Shown here: one piece after another, positions 35,839 through 45,348 of the stretch
How positions within the stretch are numbered: the stretch's first letter is position 1
Layout of the letters: the number at the start of each line of letters is the position of its first letter
DNA from: Candidatus Acidianus copahuensis
Lineage (GTDB): Archaea; Thermoproteota; Thermoprotei_A; Sulfolobales; Sulfolobaceae
Length of the DNA: 64,000 nucleotides
Assembly: GCF_000632495.1 (NCBI RefSeq)
Contig: NZ_JFZT01000035.1
Coordinates: forward strand, 1-64,000
Direction: 5' to 3'
Program-made: the position numbers and the translations under genes
The notes under the pieces: model-generated
The model's input: only the letters and a program-made list of their open reading frames with translations
Databases searched by the model: none
Told to the model about the DNA's origin: nothing

Positions 35839-36603
35839 TTAGACTTCCCCAGAGGAGATCTCTACTGGATCTGGTCTCCTACTTATTAGTCTTCCTCCGT
35901 CAACTATTACTTCACTTCCCGTTATAAAGGTATTGAGATCTGAGGAAAGAAAGAGTATAACGTTGACTATTTCCCTCATTCTTCCCATCCTTCCAAGCAG
36001 AGTTGCCGATCTCTTGTCAAGCGACTCTGGCGGTTCCTCACTCTTTGAATATATAGGCCCTGGTGTTACAGCTATAACTTGGATTCCGTATTTTCCTAGA
36101 TCAACAGCCATACTTCTTGTCATTCCAAGAAGACCACTCTTAACAGTTACATATGGAAAAGAGGACTCAAGCGGAAAATGGGCTTGAATTGCTGAAATAT
36201 TTATTATTTTCCCCTTGATACCCTTTTCTATCATTAGCTTGCTAGCCATTTGTGACAAGAGAAATGGAGAAGTTAGTTCTAGATTAATCATGTAGTTCCA
36301 TTCTTCGAGTGATGTATCAAGTATGCTATATCTCGAATTTCTAGATGCATTATTTATTAGAACGTGAATATCCCCAATCTCCTTTTCATACCAATTAACA
36401 AAATCAAGAACTTCCTCCCTCTTTGAGAGATCTACCCTCTTAAAAGTTATGTCGTATTTTTCAAGATTCCTTCCGGCAGACTCGTCTCTGCCTAACGTTA
36501 TAACATTAGCATTCAGAGATTTAAATGCCTTAGATAGTTCAAGACCTATACCATGAGTCCCCCCTGAAATGAGGACTTTCTTTCCGCTAAAATTTATATT
36601 CAT
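35839..36603 (-). CDS. Short-chain dehydrogenase/reductase, putative sugar 1-dehydrogenase
   Basis: About 254 residues from the ATG at 36603. An in-frame Met 11 codons upstream adds sequence outside the fold. NAD(P) binding is shown by SGGTHGIG, NNAS replaces the NNAG motif, and the catalytic Ser-Tyr-Lys are in NISAIQ...YVTVKSG. The chain ends with ITGSEVIVDGG, usual for classical SDRs. Directly followed by a lactonase, it most likely oxidises an aldose at C1. Sulfolobales glucose dehydrogenase is normally an MDR protein, so this would be a distinct enzyme with possibly another sugar. Confidence 0.8.
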   Translation of the reverse strand: MNINFSGKKVLISGGTHGIGLELSKAFKSLNANVITLGRDESAGRNLEKYDITFKRVDLSKREEVLDFVNWYEKEIGDIHVLINNASRNSRYSILDTSLEEWNYMINLELTSPFLLSQMASKLMIEKGIKGKIINISAIQAHFPLESSFPYVTVKSGLLGMTRSMAVDLGKYGIQVIAVTPGPIYSKSEEPPESLDKRSATLLGRMGRMREIVNVILFLSSDLNTFITGSEVIVDGGRLISRRPDPVEISSGEV

Positions 36604-36925
36604 AATCCTTTTTGGATGATCAAATTTTAAAATCATTTATTTACGATTCAGAATCTTCCTCATTTAATTAAAATTAGTTTAAGGGTTTTACGATAAAAAG
36701 TAAGATGGAACATGTATACATAATTATATGCGTAAAAATTTCCTTTTTAGAGGATTAATCCATCTCAGCTACCTTGGAAAAATTCTATAGCTCGTTATAA
36801 CATTCAATAAATAGTTCAAGGTTTGAATATATTGGATAAGGAGTGAATGTCCTTCTCAAACAAGTGATTGTATAACGGAAAGCAAATCCACTTATTTTAT
36901 ATATTTCCTTAATGGAGGAGTTTCA

Positions 36926-38119
36926 ATGGCAAATAAAATATTTAAAGTTCTCTTCCCTTGGGATTTAGGAATAGAAGACACAAAAATTGGCGTTGGTTCT
37001 CCATGTTTAGTTTACGATCCAAGAAGGGATTCAGTATGGATGCTTTTTACAGGCTGGAAGGATCCTGTAGGACTAAAGAGAGAAGTCTACATTGTCAAGG
37101 TAGATAATTCTTTCAATTTAGAAAAAAATACTTTAAGGAAAATAATATCTTTTGATTTTCCTGAGGTAAGAGAGTACAGTCACAACACCGTTAGATGTAT
37201 CTATAATGAAGTTAGAGACGAGTTCTTGGTAACCACTAGTCATGGAGAGAAAATATATCTTTTTGTCTATGATGGAAATTGGAACATAAAGTGGTATAAG
37301 GAAATATGGAGGTATTCTAAGGCTAAAGATGCAGGTTTTCCTCTAAAGCCTGCAGGAGCGTACTGGAACCTCAAAGATGCTTATGCTGTTGCCCCTATTC
37401 AAGAACCTGAGGAAGAAGGAATAGAGTTTTTCCTCGTAAAAAACATACACTCCAAAGATGTTAAAGTTGAGAACATGGGTATTATTGGAAGATGGGGACG
37501 AGCAAATGACGTATTAGATTTCGTAACTATCCCTAGATTTCAAGTCTTTATAGAAGAGAATACAAAGCTCAAATGGCTTCCTCACACTTTTATTGGTCCA
37601 ACACTCGATGAGCTTAGATCGATCAATGATTTCAAGTCGATCTTTATCCTTGAGGGTTCACTAACTCCCCTTCTTCCTTTTGACGAATCATTTGTTCAGA
37701 TAGGCCATCCATTCTACACAACTCTCCCAGATGGGAGACCAAAGCTCTTACTAGCATCATTCAGGGATACGTGGACTATAAAAGATAGCAGTGATGAAAA
37801 GGAAGGGAGAGAAGGGTACTCACATGAGATATGGGGAATCGAAGTTGATTCAACTATTTTCAATTCAGATTCCTACGGAGAATTGAGAGGAAGAATAAAT
37901 GAGGATTCTTCTGGGAGATGGATATATTGCCCTAACAGAAGAAAGATTGCCATTTCTTCGTCCAAAGATTTAAAGATAGAAATGAAAGTGTCATTATCTG
38001 ATAACGTCGCAGAAGAGATTAAGGCCAACGCTGGAATTAATGTTATCGATTCTCCTTTAACGTGGGTGAGAATATCAGGAGAGGGGAACATTTCTGCAAC
38101 AGTCGTTGCCACAAAATAA
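36926..38119 (+). CDS. Unrecognised protein with propeller-like repeats in the sugar cluster
   Basis: 397 residues, soluble, Trp/Tyr/Asp-rich. Segments such as GSPCLVYDPRRDSVWMLFTGW and HNTVRCIYNEVRDEFLVTTSH alternate short strands the way blades of five-bladed glycosidase propellers (GH32/43/130 fold) do. I cannot place catalytic acids with confidence. The C-terminal 90 residues look like a separate beta domain. A TATA-like TTTTATATA lies about 30 bases upstream. It sits between the SDR/lactonase pair (divergent) and a phosphoesterase. A glycan-binding or glycoside-cleaving role is only suggested by context. Confidence 0.65.
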   Translation: MANKIFKVLFPWDLGIEDTKIGVGSPCLVYDPRRDSVWMLFTGWKDPVGLKREVYIVKVDNSFNLEKNTLRKIISFDFPEVREYSHNTVRCIYNEVRDEFLVTTSHGEKIYLFVYDGNWNIKWYKEIWRYSKAKDAGFPLKPAGAYWNLKDAYAVAPIQEPEEEGIEFFLVKNIHSKDVKVENMGIIGRWGRANDVLDFVTIPRFQVFIEENTKLKWLPHTFIGPTLDELRSINDFKSIFILEGSLTPLLPFDESFVQIGHPFYTTLPDGRPKLLLASFRDTWTIKDSSDEKEGREGYSHEIWGIEVDSTIFNSDSYGELRGRINEDSSGRWIYCPNRRKIAISSSKDLKIEMKVSLSDNVAEEIKANAGINVIDSPLTWVRISGEGNISATVVATK

Positions 38120-38755
38120 TCGGTTTATATTTTTACCAAAAAATATATTTTATTTGAAATTAAATGATTTTCAATTTTTATTAGCTAAGATTATTAGCCT
38201 AGCTAGCGTATATATTACGGGAACATAGAGTATGGTAAAGCATAGAAGAATTCAAGATAGAGGCATTGAAATGAAGTTAACAAGCCAGATAGGAAATGAA
38301 AGAATTAGAACTCAACCATATAGCATTCAGGGATAGGATGATAGACTCAAGGAAGTTACCTTCCTCGACTACTTCCCTATATATTACTATAAACCTAACA
38401 GGAGAAACTAAAAGAACTTTAGAGGGCGTAGGGATAGCACCTAAGGTAGTTCCCATGAATAGAATACTTCCATGCTATAAGGCTCAGTTACTGCAATGAT
38501 TTATGATTAAGCATCTCGTATTATGGCTATTCTTAGGTTTATACCAAACTTGAACCTCGAGTTTGCCCTATGACCTAGAAAATTATTCCCAAAATTCCGT
38601 TATTAAAGACAATTAATGATATTCTTTACAAAGCTATTGTAAGGTCAGCGTTTAGTTGGAACTCTTTTACTTTAAACATCCATTGATTAGGATAATTTAA
38701 TGGAATATCGTCTTATCGATATAAACTTAAAATATAAAACTCTTAAGTAAATCTT
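38120..38755. other. Intergenic region with a decayed coding remnant
   Basis: 636 bases. Between about 38222 and 38499 two overlapping plus-strand frames look like broken coding sequence: VKHRRIQDRGIEMKLTS, then in another frame EGVGIAPKVVPMNRILP ending AQLLQ. This may be the tail of a decayed transposase, but the match is too weak to name. The rest is AT-rich. A TATA-like stretch precedes 38756. Confidence 0.35.
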
Positions 38756-39589
38756 ATGGATTACAATAAGGAAATAAATAAGGCATTGAGGGGAAAAATA
38801 AAATGGTTAGCGGTGTTTGGGGATATACATGGAGCTCTAGACGAGATGTATAAAACGGTTAAAAATATAGAAGAAGCTTTTAGTATTGAGATATCTGCTG
38901 TCCTTCAAGTAGGAGATATGGGCACATTCCCAGATCTCTCTAGGTTAGACAAGGCTACTATGAGATTCTTTCGTCAGGATTTTTCAGAGGCAGGTGTAGT
39001 AGATTACATTAGAGGTGTAAAGACTTCCAGTCATTTGACGATATTTGTGAGAGGGAACCATGAGGATTTCGATTTCCTAAAGACAAGGAAGAACAGATTT
39101 ATCGATCCAGATAACATGATATTTCACTTATATGGGGGACCAATAGTCTTAGGTAATGTTAATATTGCTGGGCTTGGGGGTATAGAGACAAGGGATAGTG
39201 GTAGAAAACACGCTGATAACACATGGATGTACATTGATAGTAGGGAGTTATCAATGATCGAGAATAAAAAGGTTGACATTCTCCTAACCCACGACGGACC
39301 CCAGGGCTACAGTCTATCTCAAAATTTAAGCGCTGGTTCTGAAACAATATTACAATTGATTAAGGATCTTAAACCAAGGTTTCACTTTTTCGGGCACTAT
39401 AGCAGACCATTACCTCCAACTCTCATTGGGAAGACTATAAGTGCATGCCTAAACTTAGACGAAATAAATGGAATAGAGTTTTATAAAGTCCCTAATAGAG
39501 AGGCTACTGTGGGTCTAGTAGATGTAGAGGAATGGAAATTCTACTTATTATCTAAGGAATTTGAGTTAATAGATCTAGAAATTGGATAA
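38756..39589 (+). CDS. Calcineurin-like metallophosphoesterase
   Basis: 277 residues. It carries the dinuclear-metal motifs in order: GDIHG (residues about 22-26), GDMG in place of GDxxDR (about 54), GNHED (about 102), LTHDGP (about 180) and GHYSRP (about 210, the GHxH position being GHYS). It therefore belongs to the calcineurin-like phosphoesterases, which hydrolyse phosphomonoesters, diesters or nucleotides. No membrane segment. It is a single gene between the propeller-like gene and the convergent GH116-type gene. The substrate is not predictable. Confidence 0.8.
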   Translation: MDYNKEINKALRGKIKWLAVFGDIHGALDEMYKTVKNIEEAFSIEISAVLQVGDMGTFPDLSRLDKATMRFFRQDFSEAGVVDYIRGVKTSSHLTIFVRGNHEDFDFLKTRKNRFIDPDNMIFHLYGGPIVLGNVNIAGLGGIETRDSGRKHADNTWMYIDSRELSMIENKKVDILLTHDGPQGYSLSQNLSAGSETILQLIKDLKPRFHFFGHYSRPLPPTLIGKTISACLNLDEINGIEFYKVPNREATVGLVDVEEWKFYLLSKEFELIDLEIG

Positions 39590-39656
39590 AAAAAAGATAA
39601 TCTATCATTTACCTTGAAAAGTTTAATACTAAGGCTAACTTATAACTAAACTAGTC

Positions 39657-41660
39657 TTAGAAAAGAAACGTCCAGAATGCTGAGCTTCCAACATAGTGAT
39701 CAAGAAAATCGGTTACGGGTTCTGGCTTTCCGGTGATTGCGCTAATTCTTGAAGGATTATTCCATACTAGTCCTTGGTTAACAAGGTTGTCCCATTCCTT
39801 CTTTAACGCTGGAAGAAAGTCAATTCCATACTTCTTCCCTATCCAAGCTACAGCAGTTAAAAGCCTTGGCCATGAGGAATAGGTCTGCGGACTTAACATA
39901 ACGATCTCTCCGTTTTCCTTAACAAGATTAGGCGTACAGTACTGAGAGACACTAGCGTTTACTCTCAAAGCCCAGTTCAAGGAGCTCGCCATTTTTTCTT
40001 TATCAATAATATGATCTAAACCTAGAAGGGTTGCCCACCATTCTCCCCAGAACTGTCCAAGGAAGATAGCATTATCAATTTTGGGATCTCCCCTCCATGG
40101 TATAAAGTATTTCCCGTTAAAAAGAGAGGAAAAGGAATCTCTAGCCCTTTTAAGAATTTCTGCGTAATTTTTACATTCTCTTTTAAGGATATCACATGCT
40201 CTCATGAAGGCAAGAAGCGAGGCAATAAAGAGAGAAGATGTATAAGAATCAACTCCTTTTATGGCTATAGCATCGAAGGCATTATCCATTTCCCCTTCAA
40301 GCTCTGGTAGACCATCTCCATCCTTATCTTGAGAGATCTCCCATTCGAGAACTTTTTCCATAACTGGGAAAAGTTCCTCTAAAAAACGTTTATCCCCTGT
40401 GAACTTAAAGTAACGATATACAAGTAGAATGAAAGAAGGGTTCATATCTTTCCATCTAGGTGGGGACGTCGTTCCATCTGTAGGTATATCAAGAGAATGG
40501 AATCCTAGATCGTGAGGAACGTAGCCATCTTCTCTCACTTTTGAAGCAAGTAATTTTAGAAAGGACTTCTCTAGTTCTGGAAACATGAGTAGAACTGGAA
40601 GAGACCCGAGCTCATAGCATGTTCCTATTGTTCCTTGATATGGACAATTCTGAGGCGACTCATAAATAGAGAACCGTCCATTATCGTCTAACCAAGTGCT
40701 AGTGGAAAGAATATAGGTACTATTAATTATTGCGTCCTTTAGCCATGGTATATCGTTAGGTATCTCGCTATGCCATCTTAACGTTTCATTCCTAAGTCTA
40801 AGGAACTCTTCCTTAAAGTACTTTGCTACTTCCCATGAATCTTTGAATTTATTTTGATAATAATGACCATATGGATAGAAAACATGTTTCCCTGAAAAGT
40901 ACCATGAGAAAACAAATCTAATCTCTTCACCGTCCTTTACCTTAGAGAAAACGATCCCTACAGGTTCATCACTTTCTCCGGTAACTTCGTGAGGATTATC
41001 ACGAGGAACTTGATCCGAGTTGATAGAAATCCATGGTTCCTCATTTTCATAGAGGCTCTTGTCCTTAGAATAGAAGACTTCGCTTAACTTCCTTCTCAAG
41101 TTATACTGAGCAAGAACTAGATCCGGCTTTTCAGCAATTATTGATATGTTTCCCATAGCTGGATCGTGTTCGTTAGTCTTTAAGTTAGTCATAAATATTC
41201 CACCTTCTCTTGCTAGATTTATTCTTCCTTCAGTTCTTGTCCCAACGATGTTTTGGATAGAAATACCTAAGATTCCGCTCGATCCAGAGACCTTAATTGA
41301 TATACCTAAAGCTGGAAGAGAAGAATCATCTATATTCCTTGGAATAATTGGAGAAAAGGCCTCAAAGTTAACTAAGTATTTTCCCTTCATTGAGATCCTT
41401 GTAAAGGGATACTCTCCCTCATATACTAGATCTCCTTGGAACTCCTTGATAGACTGACCAACCCTTCGTTGAAGAAATACTCCATCTGTCTCGTTCGGTT
41501 TGAAGAATACATGGAACCCCCTCATAATTTTGAACGGAGAGCTCCAGTTATTGGCTATACTAATGTTAACTAGCTTAACCTCTCCATTTATCTCGACCTT
41601 TCCAGCCCCTATCCCTCCCATAGGAACTCCTTGAGAAGGTAAAGAGGAGTAAATAACCAT
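39657..41660 (-). CDS. GH116-type glycosidase, shorter SSO3039-like branch
   Basis: 667 residues, cytoplasmic. It begins SLPSQGVPMGGIGAGKVEING, the GH116 N-terminal block, and contains YESPQNCPYQGTIGTCYE near residue 334 and NAFDAIAIKGVDSYTSSLF near 475, the probable nucleophile and acid/base regions. Length and motifs fit the GH116 branch of SSO1353 and SSO3039, of which the latter is described as acting on beta-glucosides and beta-N-acetylglucosaminides. It lies 71 bases after the GnaD-like gene with a TATA-like AATAT in between. With NagA nearby, hexosaminidase activity would fit. Substrate is inferred. Confidence 0.75.
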   Translation of the reverse strand: MVIYSSLPSQGVPMGGIGAGKVEINGEVKLVNISIANNWSSPFKIMRGFHVFFKPNETDGVFLQRRVGQSIKEFQGDLVYEGEYPFTRISMKGKYLVNFEAFSPIIPRNIDDSSLPALGISIKVSGSSGILGISIQNIVGTRTEGRINLAREGGIFMTNLKTNEHDPAMGNISIIAEKPDLVLAQYNLRRKLSEVFYSKDKSLYENEEPWISINSDQVPRDNPHEVTGESDEPVGIVFSKVKDGEEIRFVFSWYFSGKHVFYPYGHYYQNKFKDSWEVAKYFKEEFLRLRNETLRWHSEIPNDIPWLKDAIINSTYILSTSTWLDDNGRFSIYESPQNCPYQGTIGTCYELGSLPVLLMFPELEKSFLKLLASKVREDGYVPHDLGFHSLDIPTDGTTSPPRWKDMNPSFILLVYRYFKFTGDKRFLEELFPVMEKVLEWEISQDKDGDGLPELEGEMDNAFDAIAIKGVDSYTSSLFIASLLAFMRACDILKRECKNYAEILKRARDSFSSLFNGKYFIPWRGDPKIDNAIFLGQFWGEWWATLLGLDHIIDKEKMASSLNWALRVNASVSQYCTPNLVKENGEIVMLSPQTYSSWPRLLTAVAWIGKKYGIDFLPALKKEWDNLVNQGLVWNNPSRISAITGKPEPVTDFLDHYVGSSAFWTFLF

Positions 41661-41731
41661 AGATTAAAGGAAAACTGTATGATATTAAGCTTATGTCCAA
41701 TAGCATCTCCTAGTTAATTCTCATGGAGACA

Positions 41732-42916
41732 TTATAAACTATCCCTCCAGGTCCCCTTTACTACCCATATCGGCTCTTTTAGATTAAGATACTCCTCCCC
41801 TTTTACAACGTTTTCCTCTATTACCTTTTCGTTTATTTCTACTCCAATCCCAGGCCTCTTTGGAACTATAGCGTAACCTCCCTCCACTGGCGTACTATCC
41901 CTTATTAGATCTCTTTTCCATTGAGGAAACCAATCGTAAAATGACTCTTGGATTAGGAAGTTTGGTATAACAGCATCAAGCTGTATTGAAGCTGCGTTGA
42001 GTATGGGACCTTGGGCATTATGAAAAGCCATATCTACATCAAAAGCCTCTGCAATTCCACTGATCTTTTTCGCCTCAGTTATTCCTCCAATTCTATATAG
42101 ATCTGCTTGAAGGAAGTCAACTAAACCCTCATTCATAAATAGAACTGCATAGGCCTTATTTATTATCCTTTCCCCTAAAGCAACCTTAAGACTAGTGTTC
42201 TCCCTATATTTTTTGAGTCCTTGGATATCTTCTGGATGGACTGGCTCCTCTACGAATAGCGGATTATACTTTTCTAACATCTTTGCTATATCTATTGCCG
42301 AGGAGTAGTTGAACCTTCCATGATGTTCAATGAGTATATCTACGTCTTCTCCAACAGCTTCCCTAACCGCTTTTACTCTTTTCTCAGCTATGTCTATCCC
42401 TTCCTTTGATATATAGTTAAAGTTCGCCCCGAACGGGTCAAACTTTAACGCCTTGTATCCTTTGCTTACAACTTCTCTTGCCTTTTTTGTAAAATCTTCA
42501 GGAGAAACACAATCCGAATACCAACCATTGGCGTAAATCTTTACTTTTTCTCTAGTTACTCCTCCTAAAAGTCTATGGACTGGCTCTCCTGTGTATTTTC
42601 CAATCAAGTCCCAACACGCAATATCAATAGCGCTAAAAGCAGAAGTAGATTCTAAAGATATAGAATTATTAAAATCATGTTTATACCACTCAAGTCTGTT
42701 TTTCTCCACATTAAATGGGTCTTTCCCAATAAATATTCTAGATATGCTTCTAACTGATTCTACCATAGTTTTACTCCTCAATGCGGTTACAGTTTCTCCC
42801 CATCCTACTTGCCCGTCTGACGTAGTTACCCTAACTAAGACCATTAAGGAAGCCCATTGAGCTGATGTAGTCTGTTTTCCTAAAAGAAAAGGTTCTATGC
42901 TAACTATTTTCCCCAT
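41732..42916 (-). CDS. gnaD: GnaD-like gluconate/aldonate dehydratase (enolase superfamily)
   Basis: 394 residues. The ATG at 42916 is preferred over a TTG two codons earlier, because an AT-rich TATA region (about 42935-42947) lies about 25 bases before it. From memory it closely follows Sulfolobus gluconate dehydratase GnaD: TSAQWASLMVLVRV at the start, YANGWYSDCVSPEDF, YKALKFDPFG, ILIEHHGRFN, FVEEPVHPED, LGERI as metal and base residues, and WVVKGTW near the C-terminus. GnaD converts gluconate and galactonate to 2-keto-3-deoxy acids in the Entner-Doudoroff pathway. Here it may act after the SDR and SMP-30 enzymes. It could be a paralogue with a shifted substrate. Confidence 0.82.
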   Translation of the reverse strand: MGKIVSIEPFLLGKQTTSAQWASLMVLVRVTTSDGQVGWGETVTALRSKTMVESVRSISRIFIGKDPFNVEKNRLEWYKHDFNNSISLESTSAFSAIDIACWDLIGKYTGEPVHRLLGGVTREKVKIYANGWYSDCVSPEDFTKKAREVVSKGYKALKFDPFGANFNYISKEGIDIAEKRVKAVREAVGEDVDILIEHHGRFNYSSAIDIAKMLEKYNPLFVEEPVHPEDIQGLKKYRENTSLKVALGERIINKAYAVLFMNEGLVDFLQADLYRIGGITEAKKISGIAEAFDVDMAFHNAQGPILNAASIQLDAVIPNFLIQESFYDWFPQWKRDLIRDSTPVEGGYAIVPKRPGIGVEINEKVIEENVVKGEEYLNLKEPIWVVKGTWRDSL

Positions 42917-42922
42917 AATCAA

Positions 42923-43682
42923 GGTAAGGAATATGGTATTTTAAATATATCGATATTATATGATATTATGCTAAATAATTTTCAATTTTATGTTTTTGGG
43001 AAGAAAATCTGTCTTTACCTACCTACTCCTAATAACATTATAAAATAATTTAACGAATTTATCATGGTAGCTACCTCAGTCCAATAGACCAGACAAAGGT
43101 AGTTCGGTTAGAAGAATTTCTTACCAATTTGAACCTGGTTAATCCAGACGCAAATTTGGGCAATAGGCTAGACTAGAAAATTTTTGGTAAGTTTGTTAAT
43201 AACTAAATAAAGGTAAGATGTAAGTTCTATCCTGCAATGGATCATATTAGCGTAAACTATGTAATTATTAAAAATTACCTTAAGATAAAACTATATTCAT
43301 ATAATTAGTAATTTTACGAATTTAACACAACTTTATGGTCTGCTTCAAAATTTTCCCAATGTCTATATAGACTATAGTTGACCGGAATATGTCTCCTAGA
43401 TCTTGCATACTATAAATTATTTCAGTAAACTTAAAATAAATGAAATATATAGATTTATGCTTAAAGATTAAATGATAAATAATCTAATCGTCTGGCTAGA
43501 ATTAAGCGTATCTATGTTAGAGTAAACGAGATTGATATTCGTTCGAAAACAGCTTAGTTATAGCGTTTAGTTTTTACGCCTTTCCTTTCAGTGTTGCCTC
43601 CATTTATGGGTAAATTAGACATTTTGAAAAGAAGGAATAATTTTTCCTTCCGGGGAGTTTTTAGGTTTTACGGATTTACTAT
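42923..43682. other. Intergenic region with one short coding-like remnant
   Basis: 760 AT-rich bases. Around 43055-43165 the plus strand has about 40 codons without ATG that look protein-like (SPIDQTKVVRLEEFLTN, then LVNPDANLGNRLD). They end in a stop and have no continuation. It is probably a gene fragment of unknown origin. Otherwise I see nothing. Confidence 0.35.
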
Positions 43683-43930
43683 CATGTCCATGAAACCCTT
43701 GGGCTTCACCACGTTCTGAGCTCATCATTACGTTCATCCCCTTTGTGAGGTAATCCCACCCACTAGGGTGTGAGGAACCCGCACATCCTTAGTCCCTTAC
43801 CCTTTTACAATCCCTTCTTCGGGTCTACATACCCTCATGTGGGACAAATTAATATTTTCTTTAGAATATATATGCATTTTAAAGAGGGAAAAATCATGAA
43901 ATATGTAAAAATGTCATGATTTAAGTGAAA
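43683..43930 (-). mobile_element. Non-autonomous IS-derived element, copy B
   Basis: About 248 bases whose two ends match copy A at 24331-24877. The left block 43683-43720 folds on the minus strand into GTGAAGCCC-AA-GGGTTTCAT. The right block has the perfect 9-bp inverted repeat AAATCATGA (43891-43899) and TCATGATTT (43914-43922). No transposase is encoded. The right end overlaps the stop codon of the DUF871 gene, so the insertion may have trimmed or replaced the end of that gene. Confidence 0.5.
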
Positions 43931-44985
43931 CGACTTTCAATGGCTTCTAGAAGGATTTTATCATGATCCTCAACTAAATCTACTATCTGCATATCTTCCT
44001 CCAATACTTCACCTATAATGGTAAATGTTGGATCTGCTGGGGAATCCTTGGTCCATATCCAAACTTCAATATAATCAGGTCTATTTGTCATTATAGAGAC
44101 CGATCCCTTGAATTTTCTTACTACGCACCTAGGCGTAACTTTATTCTCTATATAGTCTCCTGCGCTGACAGCAAATTCTCTTTTTCTAGAGTATAATACG
44201 TGGTTAAATGCTTTCCTTTCCTCATCACTGATGTTATAAGGAATAACCCTTATTTTTATATAATCTCTAGAAGCAACCTCCCCTTCCTTTTTTAGATCTT
44301 GACTATCCTCCAAAGGATCTCCGATTATTACTCTATCTATTTTACCGGTTGCAAATAGGATCTCTTCAGCTTGCCATGGACTATATTTTCTTAAGGATTC
44401 GACTGTATTTCTCAGCTTTTCCCTATTAGATCCCACAAATATTCCAACTGGAATTCCAAATCTCTTAAATGGAGATGACTTTCTTATTACTTCCTCTAAA
44501 GATATTCCAGTATAAAGAGGCGGATAGAAATCGTGGCTAGCCTTTACATTCTCAAAATCAGTTAGTTTGGATAATTTCTCTAAATCACCCTCAGAAAATA
44601 TTGACGCATTCAGCTCAACGTAAAGGTTTAGTCTCCTTGCATTTCTTATGATCTTAGCCATTTCTTCAACATTAAATCCGTAGTCTAATCTTATCCCCTT
44701 TACCCCAGTTTTCAGATAAGGTTCTAGATTGTCAGGGGATGCATTAAAAAACTTCATAAATTCTGGATTAATATCAGTAAAGACATAATATCCTAAATTT
44801 TCTGCATATATTGAAAAGTCCCTTATTTCCTTTAACTCTTTGTCTACATTCTTCTCCTTTAGAATGAAACCTATTCCCATAAATATTTCTGAAAAACCAA
44901 AAACTTTTGCCTCACTTATATAATCACGATATTTAGGTCTATTTTCCTTTATTCCAAAATACACTCCTAAACCTACAGATCTCAT
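43921..44985 (-). CDS. DUF871/MupG-like protein, putative 6-phospho-glycosidase
   Basis: 354 residues. The N-terminal TIM-barrel half starts VGLGVYFGIKENRPKYRDYI and includes GIRLDYGFNVEEMAKI and LNASIFSEGDLE. The C-terminal cyclophilin-like half runs from about residue 235 (DYIKIRVIP to MQIVDLVEDHDKILLEAI). This two-domain layout is that of DUF871, in which bacterial MupG cleaves MurNAc-6-phosphate-GlcNAc. Archaea lack MurNAc, so another 6-phosphoglycoside is likely, perhaps delivered by the same island that encodes NagA. The stop codon lies inside transposon-like sequence, but the length looks complete. Family fairly sure, substrate unknown. Confidence 0.7.
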   Translation of the reverse strand: MRSVGLGVYFGIKENRPKYRDYISEAKVFGFSEIFMGIGFILKEKNVDKELKEIRDFSIYAENLGYYVFTDINPEFMKFFNASPDNLEPYLKTGVKGIRLDYGFNVEEMAKIIRNARRLNLYVELNASIFSEGDLEKLSKLTDFENVKASHDFYPPLYTGISLEEVIRKSSPFKRFGIPVGIFVGSNREKLRNTVESLRKYSPWQAEEILFATGKIDRVIIGDPLEDSQDLKKEGEVASRDYIKIRVIPYNISDEERKAFNHVLYSRKREFAVSAGDYIENKVTPRCVVRKFKGSVSIMTNRPDYIEVWIWTKDSPADPTFTIIGEVLEEDMQIVDLVEDHDKILLEAIESRFT

Positions 44986-45348
44986 TAAAGTTATTTTCCT
45001 TATAGCTATTAATAACGTTTGTCCATAAATGTAGCGTAAAAACTAATTATATAAAACGATTGATTCTTCTCATTTTATATTTTGTTTGGTATGTGTTTAA
45101 ATGTAATCACAAGGAGAAAAAGCGGATATAGTTGATCAAGTTAAAGTTAGAAAAGGAGATTTTTAGATTATAAACTTCAATAGGATTTTAATTAAATATA
45201 TGTAAAATTTATATTGTATATTAACACAGGGTCATCTATTAACTTATTTCATAGATATTTTTAAAAATTTATCTATTTTCTTATTTATAGTGAAAACAAA
45301 AAAATATCAATAATTTTACCTATTATAATCAACTCCTTAAAGTGTTAT
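44986..45348. other. Intergenic region, no gene seen
   Basis: 363 AT-rich bases between the GH38 stop and the DUF871 start. It should contain the DUF871 promoter. No repeat or RNA seen. Confidence 0.5.

Noticed and set aside
36711..36720. TGTATACA palindrome as an operator
   Set aside because: It is more than 200 bases from the next start codon with no TATA box beside it.
43080..43150. tRNA-like stretch with TTCG and AACCTGG
   Set aside because: No acceptor stem, anticodon arm or T-loop consensus could be arranged, and the region reads better as a coding fragment.
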